From assembly GCA_007119395.1 (NCBI GenBank), contig SKPS01000153.1:1-32419 (forward strand): a stretch of DNA of 32,419 bases. The letters run 5' to 3'. Positions 10,222 through 20,616 of this stretch are shown here, piece by piece. How positions within the stretch are numbered: the stretch's first letter is position 1; each line of letters opens with the position of its first letter. The notes below the pieces were generated by a model. That model saw only the letters and a list, made by a program, of their open reading frames with translations, did not search any database and was not told the origin of the DNA. A program made the position numbers and the translations under genes. The DNA comes from Lentimicrobiaceae bacterium (GTDB lineage Bacteria; Bacteroidota; Bacteroidia; Bacteroidales; SKPS01).

Positions 10222-12155
10222 AAATTGACAGCTTTTGATACAGGGTGAATTTTTGCTTCACGGTACCAGGTGAGTGCTGCCTGGTAAATGTCTTCAGCAT
10301 GAAAACCACACTCACGGTAGAGGGCATCGGGAGAACCATGTTCGATAAACTGGTCGGGGATACCGAGCCGTATCACCTGTGCGGTATGGTTGTGGTCGCT
10401 TTTAAACTCTGTCACAGCTGATCCGAACCCACCCTGGATGGTACCGTCTTCCACTACGATGAGGGCATTGTATTCTGTAAACACTTCATGAAGCAGTTTT
10501 TCATCCAGAGGTTTCAGGAACCGAATATCGAAATGTGCAGGTTTAAACCCTTTTTGTTCGAGTCGGTCTATGGCAGAGGAGGCGAAGTTCCCTGTATGTC
10601 CGATGGTTAGAATGGCGAGGTCTTCCCCATTTCTGATTCTTCGCCCTTTGCCTGGTTCGAGGCGTTTGAAGGGCTGTTTCCAGTTGGCTGTCACCCCGCG
10701 CCCTCTGGGGTATCGGATCACCCATGCCCCCATGTTGTCGAGCTGAGCTGTGTACATCATATTCCGCAATTCCACCTCGTTCATGGGTGCTGCAATGGTC
10801 AGGTTGGGGATGCACCGGAAGAAGGCCAGATCAAATGCACCATGATGCGTTGCACCATCTTCACCCACCAGCCCCGCCCTGTCGAGACAGAACACCACAG
10901 GCAGCTTCTGCAGAGCCACATCGTGTATTACCTGATCGTAGGCACGTTGCATAAAGCTGGAGTAGATGTTACAGAAAGGGATCATGCCTGAAGCCGCCAG
11001 ACCTGCTGAGAAGGTCACGGCATGTTGCTCTGCTATGCCTACATCAAAGGTTCGTTCAGGCATTACCGTCATCATCATATGCAGGGAGCACCCTGAAGGC
11101 ATAGCAGGTGTAATGCCTGTGATGCGGGGATTGGCATGAGCCAGTTCAATGATGGTTTTGCCGAATACATTTTGGTATTTTGGGGCATAGGCTGCGCAAG
11201 GCTTTGTTATCCTATTGCCCGTTTGCTTGTCAAATTGCCCCGGTGCATGAAACCGTGTTTGTTGTTTTTCAGCATGAGCATACCCTTTGCCTTTCACGGT
11301 GATACAATGCAGGATCTTGGGCCCCGGGATCTCTTTCAGGTCACGCATAAGGTGCACCAGTCGCTTTACATCGTGACCATCAACGGGCCCGAAGTACCGA
11401 AAGCCCAACGATTCGAACAGGTTACTCTTTGACAAGATGGTGGTTTTTACCGCTTTCTCAATCTGCTTGAGGATATTCCGGGTATTGGGGCCATATCTTG
11501 TTTTTCCGCCGGTAAGGTTCCAAATGGTATTTCGAAAGCGGTTGTATGTTCTGGAGATGGTGATGTCTGTTAGATACTCTTTCAGGGCGCCCACATTTTG
11601 GTCGATGGCTATGCCGTTGTCGTTGATCACGACCAGCAGATTGGATTTGACCCAACCGGCATGGTTCATCGCTTCAAAGGCCATTCCTGCCGTGAGGGAT
11701 CCATCTCCTATTACGGCAACGTGGTGCTTGTCTGTTTCACCTTGCATCGCACTGGCTTGTGCCATTCCCAGCAATGCAGAGATAGAGGTTGATGAGTGCC
11801 CCACCCCAAAGGCGTCGTACTCACTCTCTGCCATCTTCGGGAACCCACTGATGCCACCATATTGCCGGTTGGTGTGAAACCTGTTTTTTCTACCGGTGAG
11901 GATTTTGTGGGCGTAAGCCTGATGCCCCACATCCCAGATCAGCTTGTCGTAAGGGGTGTTGTACACATAATGCAATGCTACAGCCAGCTCCACCGCACCC
12001 AGGCTCGCACCAAAATGGCCCGGGTTAATCGATACCGCATCAATGATGAAATCACGCAGCTCACTGCACAATGATTCCAGCTGATCCTCTGCTAACCTTC
12101 GAAGGTCCTCAGGCAGATCAATCCCTGAGAGTATGGGTCCTTGTAAAATCGTCAT
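10218..12155 (-). CDS. dxs: 1-deoxy-D-xylulose-5-phosphate synthase
   Basis: LIWDVGHQAYAHKILTGRK, VIGDGSLTAGMAFEAMNHAG, DVGIAEQHAVTFSAGLA, DRAGLVGEDGATHHG; 645 aa. Confidence 0.97.
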   Translation of the reverse strand: MTILQGPILSGIDLPEDLRRLAEDQLESLCSELRDFIIDAVSINPGHFGASLGAVELAVALHYVYNTPYDKLIWDVGHQAYAHKILTGRKNRFHTNRQYGGISGFPKMAESEYDAFGVGHSSTSISALLGMAQASAMQGETDKHHVAVIGDGSLTAGMAFEAMNHAGWVKSNLLVVINDNGIAIDQNVGALKEYLTDITISRTYNRFRNTIWNLTGGKTRYGPNTRNILKQIEKAVKTTILSKSNLFESLGFRYFGPVDGHDVKRLVHLMRDLKEIPGPKILHCITVKGKGYAHAEKQQTRFHAPGQFDKQTGNRITKPCAAYAPKYQNVFGKTIIELAHANPRITGITPAMPSGCSLHMMMTVMPERTFDVGIAEQHAVTFSAGLAASGMIPFCNIYSSFMQRAYDQVIHDVALQKLPVVFCLDRAGLVGEDGATHHGAFDLAFFRCIPNLTIAAPMNEVELRNMMYTAQLDNMGAWVIRYPRGRGVTANWKQPFKRLEPGKGRRIRNGEDLAILTIGHTGNFASSAIDRLEQKGFKPAHFDIRFLKPLDEKLLHEVFTEYNALIVVEDGTIQGGFGSAVTEFKSDHNHTAQVIRLGIPDQFIEHGSPDALYRECGFHAEDIYQAALTWYREAKIHPVSKAVNL

Positions 12156-12187
12156 CAGCTTACAAAAAACTTCTATGCCTTATTTGG

Positions 12188-12195
12188 CAAAATTA
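12188..12195 (-). promoter_or_regulatory. Candidate -7 box for dxs
   Basis: TAATTTTG on the minus strand (TAnnTTTG), about 33 nt upstream of the dxs ATG. Confidence 0.4.
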
Positions 12196-12237
12196 TGTAT
12201 TTTTCCTGTAGCATAAACGATCGTAACGGTGCGAATG

Positions 12238-12267
12238 TTGACGGAGCTCCAAAGATTGTTACTTTTG
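12238..12267 (+). promoter_or_regulatory. Candidate Bacteroidetes-type promoter for murI
   Basis: TTG (12238-12240), 19 nt, then TACTTTTG (12260-12267), upstream of the 12296 ATG. Confidence 0.5.
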
Positions 12268-12295
12268 TGCCTTCAAAGTAATGTGATTTCAGGCC

Positions 12296-13090
12296 ATGAA
12301 AGAGAGGCATTTCATAGGGGTTTTTGATTCGGGTATGGGAGGATTGTCTGTATTGCAGAGTTTGCTGGAGCTACTGCCAGGTGAGTCGTTTCATTATTTT
12401 GCCGATTCGGCCTGGTGCCCTTATGGTAACCGGAGCACAGAGGAGATTATCGCGCGGGCTGATGCCATCACGACCCATTTTCTGGCTGGTGGTGCGAAGT
12501 TGGTTGTAGTAGCGTGTAATACGGCGACTGCTGAGGCCATTGATCATTTGCGCAGCCACTACCCGGTTCCGTTCGTGGGCATTGAGCCTGCCATCAAGCA
12601 GGCGGCTTATCACACCGCATCAGGGAAGGTGGGTGTGTTGGCTACCAGAAATACCATACAGGGCAGACTGTTCCGGGAAACTTCAGCACGGTATGCCTCC
12701 GGGAAAGACATCATGATCCAGGTAGGGGAAGGGCTAGTTGAGGTGGTTGAGGAGGGTCGTATTGAGACCCCGGCGGCCATGGCACTGCTGAAGAGATATA
12801 TCACCCCCATGATTGAAGCGGGTGTAGACCAGGTTGTGCTTGGATGTACACACTACCCGTTTCTTATCCCTGCCATTCAACGTATAGTGCCGCCCGATGT
12901 GGTGATACATGACCCTTCTCCGGCTGTGGCACGACAAACCGCTGCTGTGTTGAAATCCAATAACCTGGAGGCAGTCACCGGAACACCTGTGCTACACCAG
13001 GCTGAGACAACAGGCAACAGAGAGCAACTGCTTGGCATGATACAACACCTGGGACTGGATATTTCTGACGTGACCTTCTCTTCGGTCTGA
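12296..13090 (+). CDS. murI: Glutamate racemase
   Basis: IGVFDSGMGGLSVLQSL, VVACNTATAEAIDHLR, LGCTHYPFL; 264 aa. Confidence 0.96.
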   Translation: MKERHFIGVFDSGMGGLSVLQSLLELLPGESFHYFADSAWCPYGNRSTEEIIARADAITTHFLAGGAKLVVVACNTATAEAIDHLRSHYPVPFVGIEPAIKQAAYHTASGKVGVLATRNTIQGRLFRETSARYASGKDIMIQVGEGLVEVVEEGRIETPAAMALLKRYITPMIEAGVDQVVLGCTHYPFLIPAIQRIVPPDVVIHDPSPAVARQTAAVLKSNNLEAVTGTPVLHQAETTGNREQLLGMIQHLGLDISDVTFSSV

Positions 13091-13975
13091 TCAATAGGTT
13101 TTGGTTACCCGGTTGTTGACAACCAATACAAAGTCAGCCCTGCCGATGTAAGTGCTGTCCAATTGGTCAACCTGCGATTGCTCCACCGTAGAGATCGCCA
13201 TCATGTTTAACCCGGGCTTGTAGTGACGCAGATACCATAGTATACCCTCGTCGTTGTCGGAGTGATAGCTGCCATTATAATGGAGAAACCTTTGCCCCGG
13301 TTTCCAGTACTCAGCGATTGACCATGCCATGGTAGCATCTTTGATGGCCTGTGCTTTCGGAAGGTTGGGGCCTGCATGCATGGCGGGGCTGCCTTCTCCT
13401 GCCATGGCTGCATAACCGGGCAGCGTTGGGTCGTATGGAACAGGGAGTGGGGCCACATAACGTTTCGCTTCGTCGGAGAGCTCTTCCAACCCCTCGAACC
13501 CACGTGCATGAACCAACGCTGCGTACCTGCGGGGTATATTGGTGGCTATGAATGGAATGCCGTGCTCATGGGCAAAGCTTACCAGTGGCTTGTAATCGGT
13601 ACGGTAGTTTCTCCATAACCGTGCTTCCGACTCAAAATCCCGTTCCCGGATTAACCCGGAAAGATACTCGTTGATTATTAACTGGTTATCTCTTTCAAAC
13701 ATCTCAGCACCCAGTATCAAAGCGGTGGTGTCAACGTGATACAAGTCAATGGTGAGCTCCAGCTGTAACCAGTGACTGATGGCGTTGTTGTGCAACTCTC
13801 CGAAAAAGATCACATCAGCTTCTAACAGTTGCTCCGCCATGGTGGCATAATCAACCGGCTGCCCGTTTTTGTCAAACAACTGCCAGGCTCGCTTCTCAGG
13901 GAAGTCAAAACTGGTTGATAGCATTAAAACCGTTGTCAATGCCAGCAACGTTAAAATGGAATTCTTCATTTGCAT
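13091..13975 (-). CDS. ChaN-family (DUF399) secreted/lipoprotein-like protein
   Basis: DVIFFGELHNNAISHWLQLELTIDLY, LGAEMFERDNQLIINEYLSG, FIATNIPRRYAALVHARG; N-terminal signal sequence. Confidence 0.85.
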   Translation of the reverse strand: MQMKNSILTLLALTTVLMLSTSFDFPEKRAWQLFDKNGQPVDYATMAEQLLEADVIFFGELHNNAISHWLQLELTIDLYHVDTTALILGAEMFERDNQLIINEYLSGLIRERDFESEARLWRNYRTDYKPLVSFAHEHGIPFIATNIPRRYAALVHARGFEGLEELSDEAKRYVAPLPVPYDPTLPGYAAMAGEGSPAMHAGPNLPKAQAIKDATMAWSIAEYWKPGQRFLHYNGSYHSDNDEGILWYLRHYKPGLNMMAISTVEQSQVDQLDSTYIGRADFVLVVNNRVTKTY

Positions 13976-14053
13976 AATCTATTGATTTGGTTCATTCATT
14001 TCAGGTATAACAACGAGGGCTGGGATAGGTTTAACAGAACTGGGGCATTTTTT

Positions 14054-15661
14054 TTACTGATTGGTTGCAGTATCGGGCATTGGCTCCTTAGCTTCTGTGT
14101 TTTGAAACAATCTGAGGCTGTAGAAGAAAACGAAGAATGACACACCCACCTGTGTTTCCAGGGTATCTTCCACCAGCATGGAGAATAGTACGATGACGAG
14201 GAAGGCCATGTACACGGTGTCTATTTTGTTTTTTCTGATCATCAGGGGCAGGATGATGGCAGCGAGGAAGAGGATCAGTCCGGGCAGTCCGAAGGTGATA
14301 AGGATGGTAATGAATTGGTTGTGTGCTCTCAGCGGGGTTCCTGCAAGGGGTGATTGTTGGCGATGCAGTTGTTCTGCAAATTCGTCTTTCAGGTCACCGG
14401 TGCCAACCCCTGTAGCCAGGTTTGTGCGTGCCAGAGAGAGGCCTGTTTGCCAAAGCTCTATTCTTTGGAGGAGGGAATGGCCCCGGGAAGATCCACCTTC
14501 AAGGTAATTCCAATACTCCCATTTCAACTGGTCGATTCTGCGTCGCATGCCACTCCATTGATCGTACCGGTAATTGGTGATACCCCGTTCAATGGCACTG
14601 ATCTCTTCGTCGTCAAGTGATGCAACGCCTTCGGCATCTTTTCGCAGACCTTTTGAGGTGAGAAACCTGAGCAGCACGTCGGCGATTCTTCCGCCACCGG
14701 GCAGTTTTGCATCAAACGCGAGATGGCTTCTTTCTTCCCAGGCTTCCTCCATCTCTTTGAGGTTTACATAGATCCACACCAGGTGACCGTTTTCATTCAC
14801 CGGCATCGAAAGGTCATGGTAGTATGGGTTGCCCAGCGCAGTAACACTGTCGAGATCGGCATAGGTGAGGCCGTGATCAGGGTTGAACTCTCTGCTTGTT
14901 TCAGAGATAAGCCAAATACCTGTAACTGATAGGATCACCAATATGGCAACGCTTCCCCAGGTGATCAATCTGCTTTTCCCACTGAAGATGCCTTTTGCGA
15001 GCAGCATCCCCAATATCAAAATAAAGGAGAGCATGCCGGTGAGTGATTCAAGCATCACCAGTGCCACGAGGAACCATGCTGCGAGGACAATCAGGATTGT
15101 TTTGACAAGGTTATTCTTTTCTGCGGTGAGTGCCAGGTGTGCTGCGGCCACTGCCGCCAGGCACAGCATCATGCTGAACCGTATATGGGAGATGAATGGG
15201 GTAAGGTCGCGGGCATCGGGTGGCTGCAGGAAAAGCTGACGGTAGAGTGCCACCAGAGAGACTGCCAGCACTGCTATCAGAAACGTTTTCATGACACCTC
15301 TCTCCTGTCGTTCCTTTAAAGGGGGAGCGGTGATCATAAAGAGTGGAATGATCAATAGAGGAAGCTTGATTCTCAGATCTTTCAGGGCATATTCAAAATC
15401 AGAGGTGTAGAGTAACCCCACAAGATGTATCACCACAATCAACATAAAGAAAGCGAAAGCGGCACCTCTCCCTTTGCGAAGCGTAGGAAAATGACGATAC
15501 CCCTGCCCTAGCAGGAAATGAATGGCAAGCAGCAGCAAAGCCAGAGACATCACCGTTTTGGAAAGGGGTAGCCCAATGGCAAAAAGCATCAGCCCGGCAA
15601 GATATACATGCCGGTATCTGTCCCGCTGTAAAAACGATATTACACGCTGACCACTCATCAT
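14054..15661 (-). CDS. O-antigen ligase / Wzy-family membrane protein
   Basis: Polytopic protein with a large extracytoplasmic loop. C-terminal TGVGTGDLKDEFAEQL...PLRAHNQFITILITFGLPGLILFL is typical of the WaaL/Wzy superfamily. Confidence 0.8.
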   Translation of the reverse strand: MMSGQRVISFLQRDRYRHVYLAGLMLFAIGLPLSKTVMSLALLLLAIHFLLGQGYRHFPTLRKGRGAAFAFFMLIVVIHLVGLLYTSDFEYALKDLRIKLPLLIIPLFMITAPPLKERQERGVMKTFLIAVLAVSLVALYRQLFLQPPDARDLTPFISHIRFSMMLCLAAVAAAHLALTAEKNNLVKTILIVLAAWFLVALVMLESLTGMLSFILILGMLLAKGIFSGKSRLITWGSVAILVILSVTGIWLISETSREFNPDHGLTYADLDSVTALGNPYYHDLSMPVNENGHLVWIYVNLKEMEEAWEERSHLAFDAKLPGGGRIADVLLRFLTSKGLRKDAEGVASLDDEEISAIERGITNYRYDQWSGMRRRIDQLKWEYWNYLEGGSSRGHSLLQRIELWQTGLSLARTNLATGVGTGDLKDEFAEQLHRQQSPLAGTPLRAHNQFITILITFGLPGLILFLAAIILPLMIRKNKIDTVYMAFLVIVLFSMLVEDTLETQVGVSFFVFFYSLRLFQNTEAKEPMPDTATNQ

Positions 15662-17338
15662 CTATAACGGTCTGTATCCTCCTGCAAGCATCTTGAGATA
15701 GCTCTCACGGTCGTTAATTATTCGATAGGCTTCCTGTAGTTCAGGGTCATGGGCCAGTCCATGCTTAATCAACCCTTTATCGAAATAGTAGCGGTAGATG
15801 ATCTCTCGCTGTAACAGTCGTGATATCTCTTCTCTGTTACGTTCCAGGTCATCCTGCTTCAGTCGTTGCATGGTTGCCGACACTGCATTGATCTCTTCTT
15901 GAAGGTATGTTTTATACCCCTCCTCTTCAGCGGCCGCCATCAGTTCAGTCAGTCTCTCTTCTGAAGCGGTACGGTATGAGAATCCTTCCCTGTTTAGGAA
16001 TTCCACGAAGGCATTCCAAATCTGGTGTGTGATATCGAAGCTTTCGGGGGGAGCCACAGAGTCGTGTTGTGTTCTGTACCAGGTGGCAAAGTCGAATATT
16101 TGGTAGCTGTTCATCAGGGCACGGCCTATGGGGCTGAGATCCGGTCGGCCGGTGTGTATGTCGGGAATAATCCCTTTTCCATCAAATACCGTTCTGCCAT
16201 TGCGTGTTGTAAACGGTGTGATCAGTGAATCGGGGATCGGATCGGTTGTGCCGGGCAAGTATTCAGCCTGAATACATCTTCCGCTGGGAATGTAGTATTT
16301 TGCAATGGTTACTTTTAATTGTGAATTGTAGACCAGTGGCACAACATTCTGTACGGTTCCTTTTCCGTAGGAGGTTTTTCCGATCACAATGCCACGGTCA
16401 AGGTCTTGCATTGCCCCTGCAACGATTTCAGAAGCGGAGGCACTTTGTTCATCGATCAGGATCACCACCGGCATCTCCATATCCATGGGAGAGGAGAAGG
16501 TGCGGTATACACGGTTTCGGTCACTGATACGCCCACGGGTACTGGCAATTACTTCATTTTGTCTGACAAAAAGATTGGCAATATTCACAGCTTCCAGCAA
16601 CAACCCTCCACCGTTTCCGCGAAGATCCAGGATCAGACCATTTACATCGTTTTCGGAAGTGAGTTGCACAAAAGACTCTTTCACATCCCTGCCGGCGTTT
16701 TGAAGAAAAGTGCGCAGGCTTACGTAGGCAATACCCTCTCTGGGCATCCCTGACCAGGGGATCAGCTGCTCACGGATGTTGGCGCGTTCCAGTTGACGAT
16801 TCAGCATCTCCTCTGTATATGGGCGCTGCAGTTTTACCCTTACCCTGGTGCCCGTTTGCCCATTCAGCAGGTAGTTCACCTCCTCTGCCGACCGACCCTC
16901 AACAGATAATCCATCCACCTCAAGCAACACATCGCCAACGAGCAACCCTTCGTTCATGGCCGATGAGTTGTTGTTGATGGTGATCACCACATGACGCCCC
17001 TGACGCAACTGCACAGCAAAACCGGCACTGCCGGCATGGGTAGCTTGCATCATACGGTAATCCTCAATGTCAGCTTCAGGGATGTATTCCGTAAAAGGAT
17101 CCAGCGATAACAGCATGGCATCAATGGCTACCTTCGTGAGCTTTCCCGGATTGATCTCTTCAACATAGTTTGTGTTGAGCTGACGAAACAATGTGGCGAA
17201 AATGTCAAGGTTTTTTGAGATCTCAAAATCGTTGTGGATCACACTGCCTAAAGAGACGACCGCTGCAATGGCCAACCCCAGCAACCAATAGGTTCCCTTT
17301 TTAAGCCTGTTTTTAAAAAATGATTTCATATACACCAA
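15662..17338 (-). CDS. S41-family C-terminal processing peptidase with PDZ domain
   Basis: GSAGFAVQLRQGRHVVITINNNSSAMNEGLLVGDVLLEVDG (PDZ); GLILDLRGNGGG; DEQSASASEIVAGAMQDLDRGIVIGKTSYGKGTVQ (catalytic Ser/Lys). Confidence 0.93.
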   Translation of the reverse strand: MVYMKSFFKNRLKKGTYWLLGLAIAAVVSLGSVIHNDFEISKNLDIFATLFRQLNTNYVEEINPGKLTKVAIDAMLLSLDPFTEYIPEADIEDYRMMQATHAGSAGFAVQLRQGRHVVITINNNSSAMNEGLLVGDVLLEVDGLSVEGRSAEEVNYLLNGQTGTRVRVKLQRPYTEEMLNRQLERANIREQLIPWSGMPREGIAYVSLRTFLQNAGRDVKESFVQLTSENDVNGLILDLRGNGGGLLLEAVNIANLFVRQNEVIASTRGRISDRNRVYRTFSSPMDMEMPVVILIDEQSASASEIVAGAMQDLDRGIVIGKTSYGKGTVQNVVPLVYNSQLKVTIAKYYIPSGRCIQAEYLPGTTDPIPDSLITPFTTRNGRTVFDGKGIIPDIHTGRPDLSPIGRALMNSYQIFDFATWYRTQHDSVAPPESFDITHQIWNAFVEFLNREGFSYRTASEERLTELMAAAEEEGYKTYLQEEINAVSATMQRLKQDDLERNREEISRLLQREIIYRYYFDKGLIKHGLAHDPELQEAYRIINDRESYLKMLAGGYRPL

Positions 17339-17370
17339 TGGTTAATTCAATGAGGTGAACATATTATTTG

Positions 17371-17601
17371 TTAAGGTACCGGATCGTATCCACTGCCTCC
17401 CCAGGGATTACATGACAGGAAACGGCGCAAGGTGAGCCATCCGCCACGAAAAGGGCCATGTTTTCTGATCGCTTCGATACCGTATTGAGAACAGGTTGGA
17501 CTGTACCGGCATGATGGAGCAAAGTAAGGGGATATGGCACCCTGGTAGAACCTGATGAGCAAGAGCATCAAGCCGGAGAGAATTTTGTTAACCCACTTCA
17601 T
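17371..17601 (-). CDS. yidD: Membrane protein insertion efficiency factor
   Basis: [62 protein letters not shown]. Confidence 0.96.
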   Translation of the reverse strand: MKWVNKILSGLMLLLIRFYQGAISPYFAPSCRYSPTCSQYGIEAIRKHGPFRGGWLTLRRFLSCNPWGGSGYDPVP

Positions 17602-17623
17602 CCACGCCTTTTTTCATGATTGT

Positions 17624-18025
17624 TCAGCCACTTTCCAGCCGGTTCACAATATCGTGTAAAAGTAGCACTATTTTCTTTTCCAGTACCTGCCAGGTAACCG
17701 TTTCATCACCTATATAGGTAATAATGAACGACAGCCGGAGCTTATGATTGTGCAAAGCATCAAAAACAATGTGTTTGTTCCGTCGGTATGCCTCTTTGAT
17801 CTGGCGACGTCTTCTGTTTCGGTGGATAGCGAGTGGTATTTTCTTTTTGGAAATGGCCACCATGATCTCAGCGCGTGGTTGTGTTCCCTTATCCGCTTCT
17901 GTTGGTTCTGTAAGATAGCTGTATCTGAATGGGTAGATAAATCCTGTTGCTCCCGATTGGTACAGCTGACGTATGGTCTGGTACGACCTCAGACGTTGTG
18001 TCTTTGGAAGGGTGTGGCGTATCAT
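17624..18025 (-). CDS. rnpA: Ribonuclease P protein component
   Basis: LPKTQRLRSYQTIRQLYQSG; KKKIPLAIHRNRRRRQIKEAYRRNK; next to yidD. Confidence 0.93.
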   Translation of the reverse strand: MIRHTLPKTQRLRSYQTIRQLYQSGATGFIYPFRYSYLTEPTEADKGTQPRAEIMVAISKKKIPLAIHRNRRRRQIKEAYRRNKHIVFDALHNHKLRLSFIITYIGDETVTWQVLEKKIVLLLHDIVNRLESG

Positions 18026-18039
18026 TGTATATGCATCGT

Positions 18040-18813
18040 CTAGCGGCGCTTGTTGCGAACTTCCAGGAACTGATCTATTGCCATTGACATGGAGGGTGCT
18101 GATGCTGTAGGGGCCTCAATGTTCAGGGTAAAGCCGGCATCGGTCACCGCCTTGCATGTTGCAGGGCCAAAAGCCCCGATCACGGTGTCGCCTTGCTTGA
18201 AATCGGGTTTCCCTTTCTGCAAAGCCTCTACTCCGTAAGGGCTGAAAAACACGATCATGTCAAAGCTGTCGATATCCACATCACTCAAATCATTAGGTAC
18301 TGTACGATATAAAGTGGCACGTGTGAAGTTGATCTTGTTCGATTCAAGGTCATCGATCAGGCCACCTTTGTTGAGGTCTGTACATGGAAGCAGAAAACGT
18401 TCGTCCTGGTGCTTGATGATGAGCTTGATCAGGTCATCATGCTTTGGATTGGCGAAGAAGATCTTCCGCTTGCGGTATTGAATGTAACGTTGCAGATAGA
18501 GTGCCGTAGATTCCGTGGTACAGAAATACTTCATGTTGTCAGAAACCTCCACCCGCACCTCTTTGCAAACCCTGAAGAAGTGGTCTACCGATTGCCTGGA
18601 TGTGAAAATTACAGCAGTGTGTTTTGGGATACTAATACGCTCTTTTCGGAATTCACGACCCGGAATCCCTTCAATGGCAATGAACTTGAAGAAATGGAGG
18701 TTTACACCATATTTTTTCTGAAGCTCTCCGTAGGGCGATTTTTCGATACTAGCCGGTTCCGGTTGCGAAATGAGAATGTTTTTGATCTTCATTAGTTTCC
18801 ACTCCTTTTTCAT
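18040..18813 (-). CDS. hemD: Uroporphyrinogen-III synthase
   Basis: ILISQPEPASIEKSPYGELQKKYGVNLHFFKFIAIEG; AVIFTSRQSVDHFF; FFSPYGVEAL; IGAFGPATCKAVTDAGF. Start placed at MKKEWKLMKIK; the longer ORF would overlap the upstream gene. Confidence 0.85.
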   Translation of the reverse strand: MKKEWKLMKIKNILISQPEPASIEKSPYGELQKKYGVNLHFFKFIAIEGIPGREFRKERISIPKHTAVIFTSRQSVDHFFRVCKEVRVEVSDNMKYFCTTESTALYLQRYIQYRKRKIFFANPKHDDLIKLIIKHQDERFLLPCTDLNKGGLIDDLESNKINFTRATLYRTVPNDLSDVDIDSFDMIVFFSPYGVEALQKGKPDFKQGDTVIGAFGPATCKAVTDAGFTLNIEAPTASAPSMSMAIDQFLEVRNKRR

Positions 18814-18826
18814 CAAATACCCACCT

Positions 18827-19675
18827 TTAAGATCCTGCCAGGAAAAAATGCACTCCTTTTCCGGCAAGAACCAAAGGAATTATTTCGAGGGTGCAAAAAT
18901 ACAAAATATTGTGGAGAAACGAAAAAGGGGTGAGCATCATCCCCAGCCTCAGTGTTCTGAAAAGCCGTACCATCAGTAGTGAAAGCATCAGAAGAAGTGT
19001 TATATATAACGGTATGGCTGAAGAGGAGAATGCATCCACCACCACCAGTGGGGTGATGATAGCGGCTGAGGTGAAGGCAGAGAGCAGCAAGTGATCGCGG
19101 TAGCTTTGCCCTGCTTCAGGGGTTTGAAAGACTTGGTCAACCACCCATGACAATGCGATCTTGGCAGAAAGCAAGGCAATGAAACCGGCGGCAAAAAGAA
19201 AGAACAGAATAGGTTCGTGTGATAGGTGGATAAGGTTGTTGGCGTGGAGTAACGCAGCAACCGATAGCGCCAGCAGGCTGAAAGCGATACCATAGATAAC
19301 CATGAAAATCACAGAAAAACTGTTGAAATAAAACCCAAAGACCCGGTTCTCTCCTGTAGGGGTGGATGGGAAAACCATGGCCCTGAACAGAACGGCAATC
19401 TGTTGACGCCAGGTAAGACGTAACACCACAATCAGCAATAAAAGAAGTGCAAAGCCTCCAAGTAGCCAGTCATTATCAACTTCGTAACGCAAGGCGGGTT
19501 CCTGTTCCGGCTCTTTTCTCTTGGTGGTGGAGAAAAAGGATATGGGGAGTGGTGTTTCATCCACTTCAGCCTCCGATAGGGTATCAGGGGGTAGTCCGAT
19601 ATGAGCGTCGAGGGTGTGCCACACAGGTTGCGTGGTATCGGAACTGATAAACCGGGTTGGATCTGTTTTGCTCAT
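18827..19675 (-). CDS. DUF4271 integral membrane protein
   Basis: Position directly upstream of hemD. N-terminal soluble region followed by about seven hydrophobic segments (WLLGGFALLLLLIVVLR...). Confidence 0.7.
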   Translation of the reverse strand: MSKTDPTRFISSDTTQPVWHTLDAHIGLPPDTLSEAEVDETPLPISFFSTTKRKEPEQEPALRYEVDNDWLLGGFALLLLLIVVLRLTWRQQIAVLFRAMVFPSTPTGENRVFGFYFNSFSVIFMVIYGIAFSLLALSVAALLHANNLIHLSHEPILFFLFAAGFIALLSAKIALSWVVDQVFQTPEAGQSYRDHLLLSAFTSAAIITPLVVVDAFSSSAIPLYITLLLMLSLLMVRLFRTLRLGMMLTPFSFLHNILYFCTLEIIPLVLAGKGVHFFLAGS

Positions 19676-19754
19676 GAAGGGGACAAAGGTACAAAGGAAT
19701 TGCTTTTTTGGTATTTTTGCATGCGGATATATAATATGAATTAAGAGAAAAGCG

Positions 19755-20498
19755 ATGTCAGGTCATAGTAAATGGTCAACCATTAAACGGAAGAAAGGGG
19801 CATTGGATGCCAAGCGAAGCAAAATATTCACCAAGATCCTGAAGGAGATCTCTATTGCTGTGAAGGAAGGTGGAGGCGACCCTGAAAGCAATCCCAGGTT
19901 GCGACTGGCCATTGCCAACGCCAAGGGGGCGAATATGCCCAAAGATAACATTCAACGTGCCATTACCAAGGCGGGCGACAAGAACAGTTCAAACTTCTCT
20001 GAGGTGACGTACGAGGGGTATGCTCCTTATGGAATTGCTATGTTTCTTGAATGCACAACAGACAACATTCAGCGCACAGTGGCCAACATCCGCTCCTACT
20101 TCAACAAGCACCAGGGTGAGCTGGGAAAGAACGGGTCATTGAGCTTCCTGTTTGAAAGGAAAGGTATCTTTTCGATTCCACAGGCTGATATTGACCGCGA
20201 TGAGTTTGAGCTTGCGCTGATTGAGGCCGGTGCTGAGGAGATTGAGTTGGAGGATGAGTACTACAGTGTCACAACCGCTATGGAAGACTTTGGGGCAATG
20301 ATGAAGAAGCTGGAAGAGCTCAACATCGCCCCTGAAAGTGCCAGGCTTGAAAGGATACCCAATGATACCAAAGCCCTGGGGCTTGAAGAGGCAAAAAAAG
20401 TGCTGAAACTGATCGATTTATTTGAAGATGATGATGACGTACAGAAGGTATATCACAATCTGGAGTTGACAGATTCTTTGCTGGCATCGCTTGAATAG
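19755..20498 (+). CDS. YebC/PmpR-family DNA-binding regulatory protein
   Basis: MSGHSKWSTIKRKKGALDAKRSKIFTKILKEISIAVKEGGGDPESNPRLRLAIANAKGANMPKDNIQRAI. Confidence 0.97.
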   Translation: MSGHSKWSTIKRKKGALDAKRSKIFTKILKEISIAVKEGGGDPESNPRLRLAIANAKGANMPKDNIQRAITKAGDKNSSNFSEVTYEGYAPYGIAMFLECTTDNIQRTVANIRSYFNKHQGELGKNGSLSFLFERKGIFSIPQADIDRDEFELALIEAGAEEIELEDEYYSVTTAMEDFGAMMKKLEELNIAPESARLERIPNDTKALGLEEAKKVLKLIDLFEDDDDVQKVYHNLELTDSLLASLE

Positions 20499-20552
20499 AT
20501 AGAAAAAACAGGGAGAAGTCAGCAGCAACAGATTGGAAAGATCGTCTGAAAA

Positions 20553-20587
20553 AAAACGGTCAATGTCTTAAAGGCATTGACCGTTTT
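20553..20587. terminator. Convergent (possibly bidirectional) intrinsic terminator
   Basis: Perfect 13-bp inverted repeat AAAACGGTCAATG (20553-20565) / CATTGACCGTTTT (20575-20587) between the convergent yebC-type and oadB genes. Confidence 0.85.
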
Positions 20588-20616
20588 CTATATGAGGCAG
20601 ACGATTAAACGCCGTT

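Noticed and set aside
17371-19675. DUF4271-hemD-rnpA-yidD-S41 run as a novel system
   Set aside because: This arrangement is, to my knowledge, ordinary in Bacteroidetes; the proteins show no unusual features.
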